Assembly (NCBI GenBank): GCA_024637395.1
Contig: JAGXFG010000027.1
Coordinates: 59,711-123,710, forward strand
Length of the DNA: 64,000 bases
Direction: 5' to 3'
DNA from: Burkholderiaceae bacterium
GTDB lineage: Bacteria; Pseudomonadota; Gammaproteobacteria; Burkholderiales; Burkholderiaceae_E
Part shown: positions 53,709 to 64,000 of the stretch, in pieces
Layout of the letters: every line of letters starts with the position of its first letter
Numbering within the stretch: position 1 is the first letter of the stretch
Notes under the pieces: model-generated
What the model was told of the DNA's origin: nothing
Seen by the model: the letters and a program-made list of their open reading frames with translations, nothing else
The model's database searches: none
Position numbers and translations under genes: made by a program

Positions 53709-54737
53709 TTGCAGATAATTCTGGTCCATCCTCGGCTGAGCAGGGCGCGCACCATCACGGTGTCGCGCAGGCGGCTCGTGGCCGCTGCCGCGGCGCTGTT
53801 GCTGGCGCTGTTGCTGGGTTCCGGGCTGCTGTCGTGGGCGACTCTGCGCAACGCCGACTCGCTGCGTGCCAGTCTCGCCGGATCGTGGCTGGGTGCCACG
53901 GTCACCCCCCCGGTTGCGGGCGTCAGCGACGACTATGTGCGCCAGAACATCGACGCGCTGGCGGTGCGGCTCGGGCAGATCCAGGCGCGGCTGGCCGGCC
54001 TGGACGCCCTTGGCGATCGGCTGGTGGAGAGCGTCGGCTGGAATGGGCCGGACGGCAAGCGGCCGGAGGTGTCGCCGCGGAATTTCTGGGCCCCCCGCAG
54101 CCGCACGGCGCCGCAGTCCGCGCCGGGCACAGTTGCCGAACCGGCAGCGGCGGGCAGCGGCGGTCCCTACCTGCCGGCAGAGCCTGAGCGCGCGCTCGGT
54201 GACCTGGGGCTGGAAATCGAGCGCACTTCCGGCCTGCTCGAACGGCGCCTCGACCAGTGGAGCCTGCTCGAATCCGACCTGCTCTACCAGAGCGTGGCCA
54301 ACAAGCTGGTCCCGACCAGCGAGCCGCTGCGCGAACCTTCGGTCGGCTCGGGGTTTGGGTGGCGCTCCGATCCCTTTACCGGCAAATCCGCTCTTCATGA
54401 CGGGCTGGACTTCAATTCCCGGACCGGGACGCCGATCCTGGCCGCCGGGGCAGGCGTCGTCGCCAGTGCCGGGCGCCACCCGGCCTATGGCCTGGTGGTC
54501 GACATCGACCACGGCGCCGGAGTAAGTACACGCTATGCCCACTCGAGCAAGGTACTGGTCCAGCCGGGCGACATCGTGCGCCAGGGCCAGAAGATCGCCG
54601 AAGTCGGCACGACCGGCCGCTCGACCGGGCCCCACCTGCATTTCGAGGTGCGGGTCAATGGCGAGCCGCGCGACCCGATGCGCTACCTGAGGGACATGGC
54701 GCACGGCGCCTCCCTGGCGCGCGGCCCGCGGCGCTGA
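53709..54737 (+). CDS. M23-family peptidoglycan endopeptidase, membrane-anchored
   Basis: 342 residues from TTG at 53709 (MQIILVHPRLSRARTITVS). A single N-terminal helix (LVAAAAALLLALLLGSGLLSW) anchors it with the rest in the periplasm. Residues ~75-200 are a helical region rich in Leu/Arg, probably coiled coil (YVRQNIDALAVRLGQIQARL; LEIERTSGLLERRLDQWSLL). The LytM/M23 domain occupies ~215-330: GSGFGWRSDPFTGKSALHDGLDF holds the first zinc His and Asp, TRYAHSSKVLVQPGD holds the third motif, and HLHFEVRVNG the fourth. All zinc and catalytic residues are present, so it is probably active on peptide cross-links. It diverges from dciA and precedes secA. Confidence 0.9.
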   Translation: MQIILVHPRLSRARTITVSRRRLVAAAAALLLALLLGSGLLSWATLRNADSLRASLAGSWLGATVTPPVAGVSDDYVRQNIDALAVRLGQIQARLAGLDALGDRLVESVGWNGPDGKRPEVSPRNFWAPRSRTAPQSAPGTVAEPAAAGSGGPYLPAEPERALGDLGLEIERTSGLLERRLDQWSLLESDLLYQSVANKLVPTSEPLREPSVGSGFGWRSDPFTGKSALHDGLDFNSRTGTPILAAGAGVVASAGRHPAYGLVVDIDHGAGVSTRYAHSSKVLVQPGDIVRQGQKIAEVGTTGRSTGPHLHFEVRVNGEPRDPMRYLRDMAHGASLARGPRR

Positions 54738-54754
54738 CCCCGCGCGCCGCGTGT

Positions 54755-54760
54755 TAAAAT
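54755..54760 (+). promoter_or_regulatory. Possible -10 of a secA promoter (TAAAAT)
   Basis: A five-of-six match in the 91-bp spacer between the M23 peptidase gene and secA. The -35 (CTGAC near 54734-54738) is weak. No secM-like arrest peptide is seen. Confidence 0.35.
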
Positions 54761-54828
54761 CCGACGTTTGCCCAACTGAGAAGAGGGCCCGCCAAGCGCC
54801 GTGAGCCTGGGGGGTTCCAGCCACCCCA

Positions 54829-57618
<2,790 letters not shown>

Positions 57619-57654
57619 CGCGAAAAGACTCACTTGATCAAAAAGTGACATGGA

Positions 57655-57684
57655 TTGACTAGGTGAAAATGCCTGGCCTACAGT
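57655..57684 (+). promoter_or_regulatory. Promoter of the acetylpolyamine amidohydrolase-like gene, probably leaderless
   Basis: TTGACT (57655-57660), an 18-bp spacer and TACAGT (57679-57684). The ATG at 57691 is 7 bases after the -10, so transcription should start at or next to it. No Shine-Dalgarno sequence precedes the ATG. GTCTG (57683-57687) and CAGAC (57694-57698) form a dyad over the start codon. TCACTT (57630-57635) / AAGTGA (57643-57648) is a second dyad just upstream. Confidence 0.5.
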
Positions 57685-57690
57685 CTGGCC

Positions 57691-58722
57691 ATGCAGACCT
57701 ACTTTCACCCCATCCAGGACTTGCACCATCCCCGCACCTACCTTTCGCGCGGGCGGATGCGAGAGCCGCAGGAAGTGCCCGAGCGCAGCCGACGTTTGCT
57801 GCAAGCGGTCACGCGTCTGGGCTTTGATGTAAGTCAACCCGGCGACTTTGGCATGCGCGCGCTGGAGGCTGTTCACAGCCCGGCTTATCTGCGGTTTCTC
57901 CAGGAGGCCCATGCCGAGTGGAAACTGACCGCCGAGGACTGGGGCGACGAGGTGATGTCCAACGTATTCATTCGCGAAAACAATCCTCTTCGCGGCATCC
58001 TTGCCAAAGCGGCCCGCTATCAAGCCGATGGCAGCTGTCCCATTGGTCAACACACCTGGCAATCGGCCTATTGGTCAGCGCAATGCGCATTGGCAGGAGC
58101 ACATGTTCTGCTGGAGGGTCAGAGCCAGGCGTATGCGCTCTGCCGGCCCCCCGGCCATCACGCGCGCCAGGAAGCCGCCGGTGGATTCTGTTATCTCAAC
58201 AACACCGCGATTGCCGCCCAAGCCCTGCGCGAGCGCTTCCCGAAAGTGGCCATTCTCGATACCGACATGCACCACGGCCAGGGCGTGCAGGAGATCTTTT
58301 ACGAGCGCCGCGACGTCATGTACGTGTCGATCCATGGCGACCCGACCAATTTCTATCCCGTCGTGGCGGGACACGCCGACGAGAACGGTGCTGGAGGAGG
58401 GGTTGGCTACAACATCAATCTACCGATGCCTCATGGCTCCCCGGAATCGGTTTTCTTCGAGCGCCTGGAGCGTGCCGGCGAGGCTCTGAGGGGTTTCGAG
58501 CCAAACGCTTTGGTGCTGTCGCTGGGGTTTGACATCTACGTCGATGACCCGCAGTCCAAGGTTGCCGTTACGACGGAAGGTTTCGCCCGGCTCGGGCGGG
58601 CCGTGGGGGCTCTGGGCCTTCCGACCTTGATCGTTCAGGAGGGTGGCTACGACCTGGAGAGCCTGGAAGCCAACGCCGAAGCCTTCTTCGGCGGTTTCGC
58701 CCAAGACCGGCCCGGGAACTGA
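57691..58722 (+). CDS. Histone-deacetylase-family acetylpolyamine amidohydrolase
   Basis: 343 residues, close to the ~341 of characterised bacterial acetylpolyamine amidohydrolases. The zinc-hydrolase core of the HDAC superfamily is complete: CRPPGHHARQEAAGGFCYLNN with the His156-His157 pair, DTDMHHGQGVQEIFY with zinc ligands Asp192 and His194, SLGFDIYVDDP with the third ligand Asp, and QEGGYDLESL with the transition-state Tyr. The N-terminal YFHPIQDLHHPRTYLSRG and EVPERSRRLL are typical of the polyamine group. It should deacetylate acetylputrescine, acetylcadaverine or acetylspermidine in the cytoplasm. It is convergent with a LysR gene (7-bp gap) that separates it from the aminotransferase operon. 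Real substrate unknown. Confidence 0.9.
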   Translation: MQTYFHPIQDLHHPRTYLSRGRMREPQEVPERSRRLLQAVTRLGFDVSQPGDFGMRALEAVHSPAYLRFLQEAHAEWKLTAEDWGDEVMSNVFIRENNPLRGILAKAARYQADGSCPIGQHTWQSAYWSAQCALAGAHVLLEGQSQAYALCRPPGHHARQEAAGGFCYLNNTAIAAQALRERFPKVAILDTDMHHGQGVQEIFYERRDVMYVSIHGDPTNFYPVVAGHADENGAGGGVGYNINLPMPHGSPESVFFERLERAGEALRGFEPNALVLSLGFDIYVDDPQSKVAVTTEGFARLGRAVGALGLPTLIVQEGGYDLESLEANAEAFFGGFAQDRPGN

Positions 58723-58729
58723 GCCCGAT

Positions 58730-59680
58730 TCATTCGACCGGCGGACTTTCGCCTTGTTCCGGCAACTTGAGCGACCCGCGGCAGTCTTCCCGTTGCTGCA
58801 TGTCCTTGACCACCAGTTTCAGGGCCTTGGTGAAATCATCGATCAGGCGATTGGTTCGCAACTCGTGTTTGTAGACGAGGAAGAAATTGAACCATTGATC
58901 GACGGCAACGCCGCGGCTCGTCAACTTGGTGGTCTCGCAAATATCTGCCGCCGTGATGGCATTGACCAGGCTCACACCGCCACTGAGTTCGATCATCGCG
59001 CCGATCGATGACAGGCTGGAGCGCAGCTCGTGCTGGTGCAATCGACGCAGGCTCTTGTCCTCGTAAATAAGGTGATCGGACTGGATCGGGCGAATCAAGA
59101 TCTCGCCGACCAGGTCCTCGAGCTTCACTTCCTTGCGCTTGGCCAAGGCACTGCTGTGCAGGAGCAGAACCCGCATCTTGGCCGCTACGAACTGCCTGAA
59201 TTGAAGGTTGGGCTCATGCATTTCATAGGAAACCAGCGCCAGATCGAGATGCCCGGCCTCGACCTCGGCGATCATCGTGCTGCTGGCTGCGACGTCCAGT
59301 GAGATCGCGACTCCGGGATGATCCTGCAGGTAGCGGTGCACTGCCTGCGGTCCGAAACGGCTGCCCAGCCCCGGGGCGCAGCCGATCTTCAGGGAAGCCA
59401 CTCCATTGCCCTGCAAGGCGTAGATGTTCTCCTCGATGCGGGTCAGATTACCCATGAATTGCGTCGCTTCATCGAACATGTAGAGTCCGGCGGCGGTGAT
59501 TTGCAGGCGCTGCTTGCCGCGCGTGAAGAGGCGGATCTTGAGCGTGCCTTCCAGGCGCGCCAGCGCGTGGCTGACCGCGGATTGGGTCAGGTCGAGCTGA
59601 ATGGCCGCCTGACGGGTGGATCCGGTGATCACTATCGCGTGAAAAATTTCCAGGTCGCGCAGGCTGAAGTCGGTCCGCAT
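58730..59680 (-). CDS. LysR-family transcriptional regulator
   Basis: 316 residues. The winged HTH is at the N-terminus: LRDLEIFHAIVITGSTRQAA, QLDLTQSAVSHALARLEGTL, KIRLFTRGKQRLQITAAG. The C-terminal ~220 residues form the periplasmic-binding-like effector domain (ASLKIGCAPGLGSRFGPQAV, EAGHLDLALVSYEM, GVSLVNAITAADI). It diverges from the aminotransferase operon across a 216-bp AT-rich spacer, the classic LysR arrangement, so it most likely controls that operon in response to its substrate or an intermediate. No certain T-N11-A site can be picked out. Confidence 0.92.
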   Translation of the reverse strand: MRTDFSLRDLEIFHAIVITGSTRQAAIQLDLTQSAVSHALARLEGTLKIRLFTRGKQRLQITAAGLYMFDEATQFMGNLTRIEENIYALQGNGVASLKIGCAPGLGSRFGPQAVHRYLQDHPGVAISLDVAASSTMIAEVEAGHLDLALVSYEMHEPNLQFRQFVAAKMRVLLLHSSALAKRKEVKLEDLVGEILIRPIQSDHLIYEDKSLRRLHQHELRSSLSSIGAMIELSGGVSLVNAITAADICETTKLTSRGVAVDQWFNFFLVYKHELRTNRLIDDFTKALKLVVKDMQQREDCRGSLKLPEQGESPPVE

Positions 59681-59723
59681 GGTGAATCATCGTCCAGTTC
59701 AAGTGATTAATATTTATTCTACG

Positions 59724-59753
59724 TTGACAAGGAAATTTGGCCGATGCGATACT
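59724..59753 (+). promoter_or_regulatory. Promoter of the aminotransferase operon
   Basis: Consensus TTGACA (59724-59729), an 18-bp spacer and GATACT (59748-59753). It lies ~45 bp from the divergent LysR start, within reach of a LysR regulator. The start near 59760 would give a ~135-nt leader to the GTG at 59897. Confidence 0.55.
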
Positions 59754-59896
59754 GAATTGGTCACTTATTTGGCGATTATTACACTTGGATTACTAATAAC
59801 GGTGTGATGATCAAATTTGATAGGGTGTACCGCTTTGATTCCCGAGCGCAGAGGGTCCGGCAAGATAAGAGGAACTTAACAATTTCAGGATGCCGC

Positions 59897-61225
59897 GTGT
59901 CCGACTACCTGTTCTACCAGTCAGCCGTTCAACTTCCGGTCATCGACCGCGCTGAAGGCATCTATGCCTGGGACTGCAACGGGAAGCGTTATATCGACGC
60001 CTCCTCCGGGGCGATCGTCTCCCACCTCGGGCACGCGCATCCGGCTGTCGGCAGGGCAATGCAGCAGCAATTGGGCAAGGTCGCCTTCGCTTACCGGACA
60101 CAGTTTGAAAACCAGCCGGCGCTCGATCTTGCTGAGCGCCTGGTCGCACTGACGGGCAAACGCTTCGACCGCGTGTTCTTTTCGTCCGGCGGTTCCGAAG
60201 CGGTCGAGTCGGCGCTGAAGATTGCGCGTCAATACTGGTTCTGCAGCGGCGAACCGCAACGAAGCATATTCATCAGTCGCAAACCCGCGTACCACGGCTC
60301 GACCATGGGTGCACTGGCGATGACCAGCTACACCCCGCTGACGGCACCCTTCGTGCCGATGTTTCAGCATTACCCAAAGATCTCTTCGCCAACCCAGTAC
60401 CGCATCCCCGAGGGCATGAGTGCCGAGGCCTACGCCCTGGCGTGTGCCGATGAACTGGAAGCAGCCATTCTGGCGGTCGGGGCGGAGAACGTCGCCGGCT
60501 TCATCGCCGAGCCGGTCGGCGGCGCCAGTACCGGCGCCGAGGTGCCGCACGACGTCTATTTCCCCCGCATTCAGGCCATATGCCAGCGCTACGGCATCTT
60601 GCTGATACTCGACGAGGTCATGACCGGGATAGGCCGCACCGGCAAATGGTTTGGTTACGAGCATTGGGATGTGCAGGCGGACATCGTCTGCCTGGCCAAG
60701 GGTTTGGGCGCTGGCTACTACCCGGTTTCGGCCACGCTTACCCGGGCGCAGTTCACTGACCCGATTCTCGCCGGCGGCGGCTTCCAGCACGGCTACACCT
60801 ATGCGGGAAATCCGCTGGCCAGCGCTACCGCCCTGGCGGTCATCCAGGCGGTTGAAGACGAGGACCTCGTAGCCCGGGTGGCGCACAACGGCCCCTACCT
60901 GCTCGAACGGCTGCGGGGCTTGCAGCAACGCCATGACTTCGTCGGCGATGTGCGTGGCAGGGGGTATCTGCTGGCGCTGGAATACGTCGCCGATCGCCAG
61001 CGCAAGACACCTTTCCCACTGGCCCAGAACGTCAGTGAGGCAATCACCCGGCTCGCCCACGAACGCGGGCTGATCATTTACCCGCGGCGTTCGCTGATGG
61101 GTGAACTCGGCGACCATACCCTGATATCGCCGCCGCTCATTACCACTCGGTCACAGTGCGACGAGATTGTCGAACTGCTGGATCAAACGCTCACCGCGTT
61201 CGCGCAACGGCGAGTCGCCGCGTGA
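59897..61225 (+). CDS. Class III (PLP-dependent) aminotransferase
   Basis: 442 residues from GTG at 59897 (VSDYLFYQSAVQLPVI), which has AGGA six bases upstream. An ATG at 59804 would add 31 residues with no similarity to the family and no ribosome-binding site. Fold type I, omega-amino acid group: IDASSGAIVSHLGHAHP, the PLP phosphate loop FFSSGGSEAVESALKIAR, YHGSTMGALAMTSY, EPVGGASTGAEVP, LILDEVMTGIGRTG, Schiff-base Lys268 in LAKGLGAGYYP, and GFQHGYTYAGNPLASA. It moves an amino group to pyruvate or 2-oxoglutarate. It is coupled (4-bp overlap) to the CoA-transferase genes. The substrate is unknown; a beta- or omega-amino acid or a polyamine product is inference. Confidence 0.88.
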   Translation: MSDYLFYQSAVQLPVIDRAEGIYAWDCNGKRYIDASSGAIVSHLGHAHPAVGRAMQQQLGKVAFAYRTQFENQPALDLAERLVALTGKRFDRVFFSSGGSEAVESALKIARQYWFCSGEPQRSIFISRKPAYHGSTMGALAMTSYTPLTAPFVPMFQHYPKISSPTQYRIPEGMSAEAYALACADELEAAILAVGAENVAGFIAEPVGGASTGAEVPHDVYFPRIQAICQRYGILLILDEVMTGIGRTGKWFGYEHWDVQADIVCLAKGLGAGYYPVSATLTRAQFTDPILAGGGFQHGYTYAGNPLASATALAVIQAVEDEDLVARVAHNGPYLLERLRGLQQRHDFVGDVRGRGYLLALEYVADRQRKTPFPLAQNVSEAITRLAHERGLIIYPRRSLMGELGDHTLISPPLITTRSQCDEIVELLDQTLTAFAQRRVAA

Positions 61226-61905
61226 GCAAGCTTCGCTCGCTCGCCGAAGCCATCGCTGCGGTGCCCGACGGCAGCAGCATCATGGTCGGCGGCTTCGGCT
61301 CACCAGGCACGCCTTTTTCGCTGATCGATGAACTGATCCGCCAGGGCAAGCGCGACCTGGTCATCATCAAGAACGACGCCAACCAGGATGGTTATGGCGT
61401 CTCCCGCCTGGTTCAGGCCGGGGCGGTCCGCAAGCTCATCACTACCCACGTAGGCCTGAGCGGCGCCGTGCAAAAGGCCTTCAACGCCAGGACGCTGGAG
61501 ATCGAATTTGCTTCCCAGGGTCTCTTTGCGGAGCGCATCCGTTGCGCCGGCGTCGGACTGCCAGCCTTTCTGACCGACATCGAGTTGCCGGCCGAGTTGT
61601 GCCACGACCGCACCGTTGTCGAGTACCGGGGCCGGCAGCTATTTGTCGAGCCGGCGTTGAGGGCCGACTTTGCCCTCATTACCGGTCACGTTGCCGATAG
61701 CCAGGGCAACTTGCGTCATCACGGCGCGGCACTGAACTTCACCACCTTGATGGCGATGGCCGCGGACTGCGTGGTTGCGGAAATCTACGAGATGCGACCA
61801 ACTGCACTGCCCCCCAACGACATCCATACGGCGGGCATTTTTGTTCACCGTCTCGTCCCGGTCCAAAGAGAAGCTTCCCATGAATATGAAGCCATCCAGC
61901 GCTGA
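61222..61905 (+). CDS. CoA-transferase subunit A (3-oxoacid CoA-transferase type)
   Basis: 227 residues from GTG at 61222, overlapping the aminotransferase stop (GTGA). Class I CoA-transferase alpha subunit: the start IAAVPDGSSIMVGGFGSPGTPFSLIDEL contains the conserved glycine-rich CoA loop, followed by NDANQDGYGVSRLVQAG, FASQGLFAERIRCAGVGLPAF, and the late GGFG-related TFN/HHGAALNFTTLMAMAA segment. With the beta subunit it moves CoA from acetyl-CoA or succinyl-CoA to a carboxylic acid such as acetoacetate or butyrate. The next gene starts 26 bp before its stop. Confidence 0.9.
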   Translation: MSKLRSLAEAIAAVPDGSSIMVGGFGSPGTPFSLIDELIRQGKRDLVIIKNDANQDGYGVSRLVQAGAVRKLITTHVGLSGAVQKAFNARTLEIEFASQGLFAERIRCAGVGLPAFLTDIELPAELCHDRTVVEYRGRQLFVEPALRADFALITGHVADSQGNLRHHGAALNFTTLMAMAADCVVAEIYEMRPTALPPNDIHTAGIFVHRLVPVQREASHEYEAIQR

Positions 61906-62545
61906 CCCGCGGCGGGTTATCGCGCAGCGGGCCGCCGCCGAGTTGCGCGACGGACAACTGATCAATCTCGGCATTGGTTTGCCGAACCTGATTCCTGCCT
62001 ACCTGAGCCCCGAAACGAAAGTCTGGCTGCATTCGGAGAACGGCATCATCGGTGTCGGCGCGATGGCCAGCGCGGAAAACATCGATCCCGATTTGATCGA
62101 TGCCGGCGGCGGCTACATCACGGTTGCGCCCGGTGGTGCGATCGTCGATAGCGCCACCTCATTCGGCATCATCCGCCGGGGACTGCTGGACATCACCTTT
62201 CTTGGTGCTCTCGAGGTCTCCCAGTACGGCGACCTGGCCAACTGGATGATTCCCGGGAAGTTTGCAGCTGGCGCCGGTGGCGGTATAGAACTGGCGCAGA
62301 AAGCCAAGCGCGTGATCGTCACCATGCAGCACACCGACAAGGATGGCAATCCTCGAATTGTCGAACGCTGCGCTCTTCCGCTGACAGCGCGCAACTGCGT
62401 GTCAACGATCATCACCGAGCACGCGGTCTTCGATATCGGCGCAAAGGGGCTGAGCCTGCGCCAAATGCTTGGCGAGCTCAGCCTGGCGCAGTTGCGCGAG
62501 ATTACCGCCGCGCCTTTCCAGGACGCGCGCCCAGCCATCAATTGA
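61880..62545 (+). CDS. CoA-transferase subunit B (3-oxoacid CoA-transferase type)
   Basis: 221 residues from ATG at 61880 (a second ATG two codons later is possible). It holds the catalytic glutamate: Glu53 in HSENGIIGVG, the class I CoA-transferase signature that forms the glutamyl-CoA intermediate. Other marks are LINLGIGLPNLIPAYL, DAGGGYITVAPGGAIVDSATSF, GALEVSQYGDLANWMIPGK and GGGIELAQKAKRVIV. It works as a heterodimer or heterotetramer with subunit A, with which it overlaps by 26 bp. A stable hairpin follows before the binding-protein gene. Confidence 0.92.
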   Translation: MNMKPSSADPRRVIAQRAAAELRDGQLINLGIGLPNLIPAYLSPETKVWLHSENGIIGVGAMASAENIDPDLIDAGGGYITVAPGGAIVDSATSFGIIRRGLLDITFLGALEVSQYGDLANWMIPGKFAAGAGGGIELAQKAKRVIVTMQHTDKDGNPRIVERCALPLTARNCVSTIITEHAVFDIGAKGLSLRQMLGELSLAQLREITAAPFQDARPAIN

Positions 62546-62604
62546 ACGTATTTCAGCAAGAGAGGATTACATTCGGTCTATCTAATTGAATCTTTGCGAA
62601 ATCG

Positions 62605-62641
62605 CCTGAACAGTGTCGCGTCACGTTTGCGCTGATTCAGG
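62605..62641 (+). other. Stable intercistronic hairpin between CoA-transferase and binding-protein genes
   Basis: CCTGAACAGTG (62605-62615) pairs with CGCTG-A-TTCAGG (62630-62641): 11 bp with one G-U pair and one bulged A, loop of 14 bases. No T-run, so more likely an mRNA-stability or partial termination element that raises the level of the binding protein. Confidence 0.4.
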
Positions 62642-62682
62642 ATGAGTCACTGAGTAGTTAAACCCTCAAAGGAGACAACTTC

Positions 62683-63465
62683 ATGAAAAAATTGACCACC
62701 TTAGCGCTGACCGCCGGGTTTGCCTTCTCTGCGTTCCTGGCCCCTGGCGTAGCTTCTGCCGATGACCTGGCAGGGATCAAGGCAAGTGGCGAAATGAAGA
62801 TTGCGATGACCGGGGCGTATCCCCCGTTCAGTTTCGTCAACGAAAAGAATGAGGTCGTGGGCTTCGATGCCGACATTGGCGCCGAGATTGCCAAGCGGCT
62901 GGGGGCCAAGAGCGTGATCGTCAGCACCGCCTGGGACGGCATCATTGCAGGCCTGCTTGCGAAAAAGTTTGAGGCGATTGTCGGCAGCATGACCATCACG
63001 CCGGCGCGGGAGAAGGCGGTGGACTTTGTCGGCCCCTACTATCACGCCGGGCGCGCGGTGTTTGTCGCGGAAGGTTCCGACATCAAGGACCTGAACGGCA
63101 TCAAGGGCAAGACGGTCGGCGTGACCTTGGGCGAGACCCATGAAAAATGGGCGCGCACCCAGGCAGGGTGGACGATTCGCACCTACAAGGGGCTGCCAGA
63201 GTTGTTCCTCGAACTCAAGAGCGGACGCGTCCAGGCCATCGTGGCGGACAACATTCCGGTCATGATCGCGATCAAGAACTCCGGCGAAAAGATTCGCCAG
63301 CTTGATACCCCAAATATTGAAGGCGGCAGCGTGGCCATCGGCATTGCGATCCGCAAGAACAACCCGGAACTCAAGGCAGCCATGCAAAAGGCTCTGGACG
63401 CCATGATGAGCGACGGCACCTACGAGAAGATTTCGGTGCAATGGATCGGGCGGGACATTCGCTGA
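62683..63465 (+). CDS. Amino-acid-type ABC transporter substrate-binding protein
   Basis: 260 residues, with AGGAG eight bases before the ATG. Signal peptide MKKLTTLALTAGFAFSAFLA, cleaved near VASA/D. Family 3 solute-binding fold: MKIAMTGAYPPFSFVNEKNE at the first strand, VVGFDADIGAEIAKRLG, SMTITPAREKAVDFVGPYY with the Arg that holds the substrate carboxylate, and VQAIVADNIPVM with the Asp that contacts the amino group. Polar amino acids are the usual ligands. The permease gene follows by 44 bp. In this cluster it probably imports the amino compound degraded by the aminotransferase and CoA-transferase. Confidence 0.9.
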   Translation: MKKLTTLALTAGFAFSAFLAPGVASADDLAGIKASGEMKIAMTGAYPPFSFVNEKNEVVGFDADIGAEIAKRLGAKSVIVSTAWDGIIAGLLAKKFEAIVGSMTITPAREKAVDFVGPYYHAGRAVFVAEGSDIKDLNGIKGKTVGVTLGETHEKWARTQAGWTIRTYKGLPELFLELKSGRVQAIVADNIPVMIAIKNSGEKIRQLDTPNIEGGSVAIGIAIRKNNPELKAAMQKALDAMMSDGTYEKISVQWIGRDIR

Positions 63466-63509
63466 TTGCCGCGCGGCGGAATTAGCATTTTCACTACCCG
63501 CAAGGGCCG

Positions 63510-64000
63510 ATGATCGACATCTCCTTCATGGGGCGCATCCTGCCCGCCTTTGCAGAGGCGGCTGTGGTGACCGCCAAGGTCGCGTCGCTCTCGGTCGTCC
63601 TCGGTCTGGTCATGGCGGTGCTGGTGACAAGTCTGCGCTTGTCACCGTACCGTCTCCTGCGCTGGATCGGGGCGGCCTATGTCAGCGTGATGCGGGGTAC
63701 GCCTGCCCTGATCCAGCTCTTCCTGCTTTACTTTGGCGGGCCGCAGGTGGGTATCAACCTCGAGCCGGTGTCCGCCGGGGTGATTGGCCTGGGGCTGAAC
63801 ATTGCGGCCTACATGGCGGAGGCCATTCGGGGCGCCTTGCTGTCGGTGGACCGGGGGCAAGCCGAAGCTGCGCGCACCCTGGGCCTCAGTCGCAGCCAGA
63901 CCATGCGCCGCGTAATCGTGCCGCAGGCCGCCCGGATGATGATTCGCCCCCTGGGCGTCAACGCCGTGGCCCTGCTCAAGGGCACGGCGCTGGTCTCCAC
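63510..64000 (+). CDS. Amino-acid ABC transporter permease (3' end outside window)
   Basis: The frame starts at ATG 63510 (MIDISFMGRILPAFAEAA) and stays open to the right edge, giving ~163 residues of a protein usually 215-230 long. Hydrophobic segments TAKVASLSVVLGLVMAVLVT and the typical SVMRGTPALIQLFLLYF match the HisM/GlnP family (His/Glu/Gln/Arg permeases). The EAA loop that contacts the ATPase is present: EAARTLGLSRSQTMRRVIVP. The start lies 44 bp after the binding protein; the ribosome-binding site is AAGGG (63502-63506), four bases away. The ATPase gene is presumably beyond the edge. Confidence 0.88.
   Translation, partial: MIDISFMGRILPAFAEAAVVTAKVASLSVVLGLVMAVLVTSLRLSPYRLLRWIGAAYVSVMRGTPALIQLFLLYFGGPQVGINLEPVSAGVIGLGLNIAAYMAEAIRGALLSVDRGQAEAARTLGLSRSQTMRRVIVPQAARMMIRPLGVNAVALLKGTALVS

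Noticed and set aside
59804..59896. 31-residue N-terminal extension of the aminotransferase
   Set aside because: No ribosome-binding site before the ATG and no family similarity; GTG at 59897 has AGGA six bases upstream. It could still be a short leader peptide, but nothing supports that.

Overview
The window looks like chromosomal DNA of a high-GC betaproteobacterium. The main evidence is a division and cell wall (dcw) cluster in the order rnpB-mraZ-rsmH-ftsL-ftsI-murE-murF-mraY-murD-ftsW-murG-murC-ddl-ftsQ-ftsA-ftsZ-peroxiredoxin-lpxC-(small membrane protein)-dciA-M23 peptidase-secA. A murC-ddl junction without murB, a peroxiredoxin between ftsZ and lpxC, and a DciA-type helicase loader before secA are, as far as I recall, typical of Betaproteobacteria. 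The murE product carries the DNPR motif of meso-diaminopimelate ligases, and lpxC shows a Gram-negative outer membrane. I see no tRNA, rRNA, insertion sequence, prophage or CRISPR array. Assignment below class level is not possible by eye.

Layout. (1) 1-3.3 kb: the 3' end of a phospholipase D/cardiolipin synthase-like gene, a DUF429 protein, the internally deleted remnant of a beta-alanine:pyruvate-type aminotransferase, and mmsA. (2) 3.4-13.2 kb: a CmpX-like multi-helix membrane protein divergent from a TetR-regulated fatty-acid beta-oxidation operon (acyl-CoA dehydrogenase, shortened DUF2147 protein, FadN-order dehydrogenase/hydratase, thiolase, alpha/beta hydrolase, enoyl-CoA isomerase-like protein). 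The same 12-bp operator-like sequence lies in front of the regulator and in front of the operon. (3) 13.2-28 kb: single genes: nitronate monooxygenase, SGNH hydrolase, Kup K+ transporter, a ~1600-residue protein of the 2-hydroxyacyl-CoA dehydratase/benzoyl-CoA reductase superfamily that carries both activator and reductase modules, a cupin plus B12-dependent ribonucleotide reductase, an SDR, a glycerophosphodiesterase and a thioesterase. (4) 28-33.5 kb: a tartrate-type dehydrogenase and glycerate kinase pair overlapping pyrC, a MarR-GNAT fusion and an EamA transporter. (5) 33.5-57.6 kb: RNase P RNA and the dcw cluster through secA, mostly with overlapping start and stop codons, preceded by a recognisable mra promoter and a 10-bp-periodic MraZ box. 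(6) 57.6-64 kb: a catabolic and transport cluster with more AT-rich spacers: acetylpolyamine amidohydrolase-like enzyme, LysR regulator, class III aminotransferase, two CoA-transferase subunits, amino-acid-type binding protein and permease (cut by the window edge).

The features most worth a second look are the giant activase-reductase fusion, in which two tandem ASKHA modules appear to supply the four cysteines normally given by a homodimer; the region 6 cluster; the paired TetR operators; a lysine replacing a glycine in the FtsZ tubulin signature; and two separate internally deleted genes. Functions are assigned from motifs and family knowledge read by eye; no database search was run.
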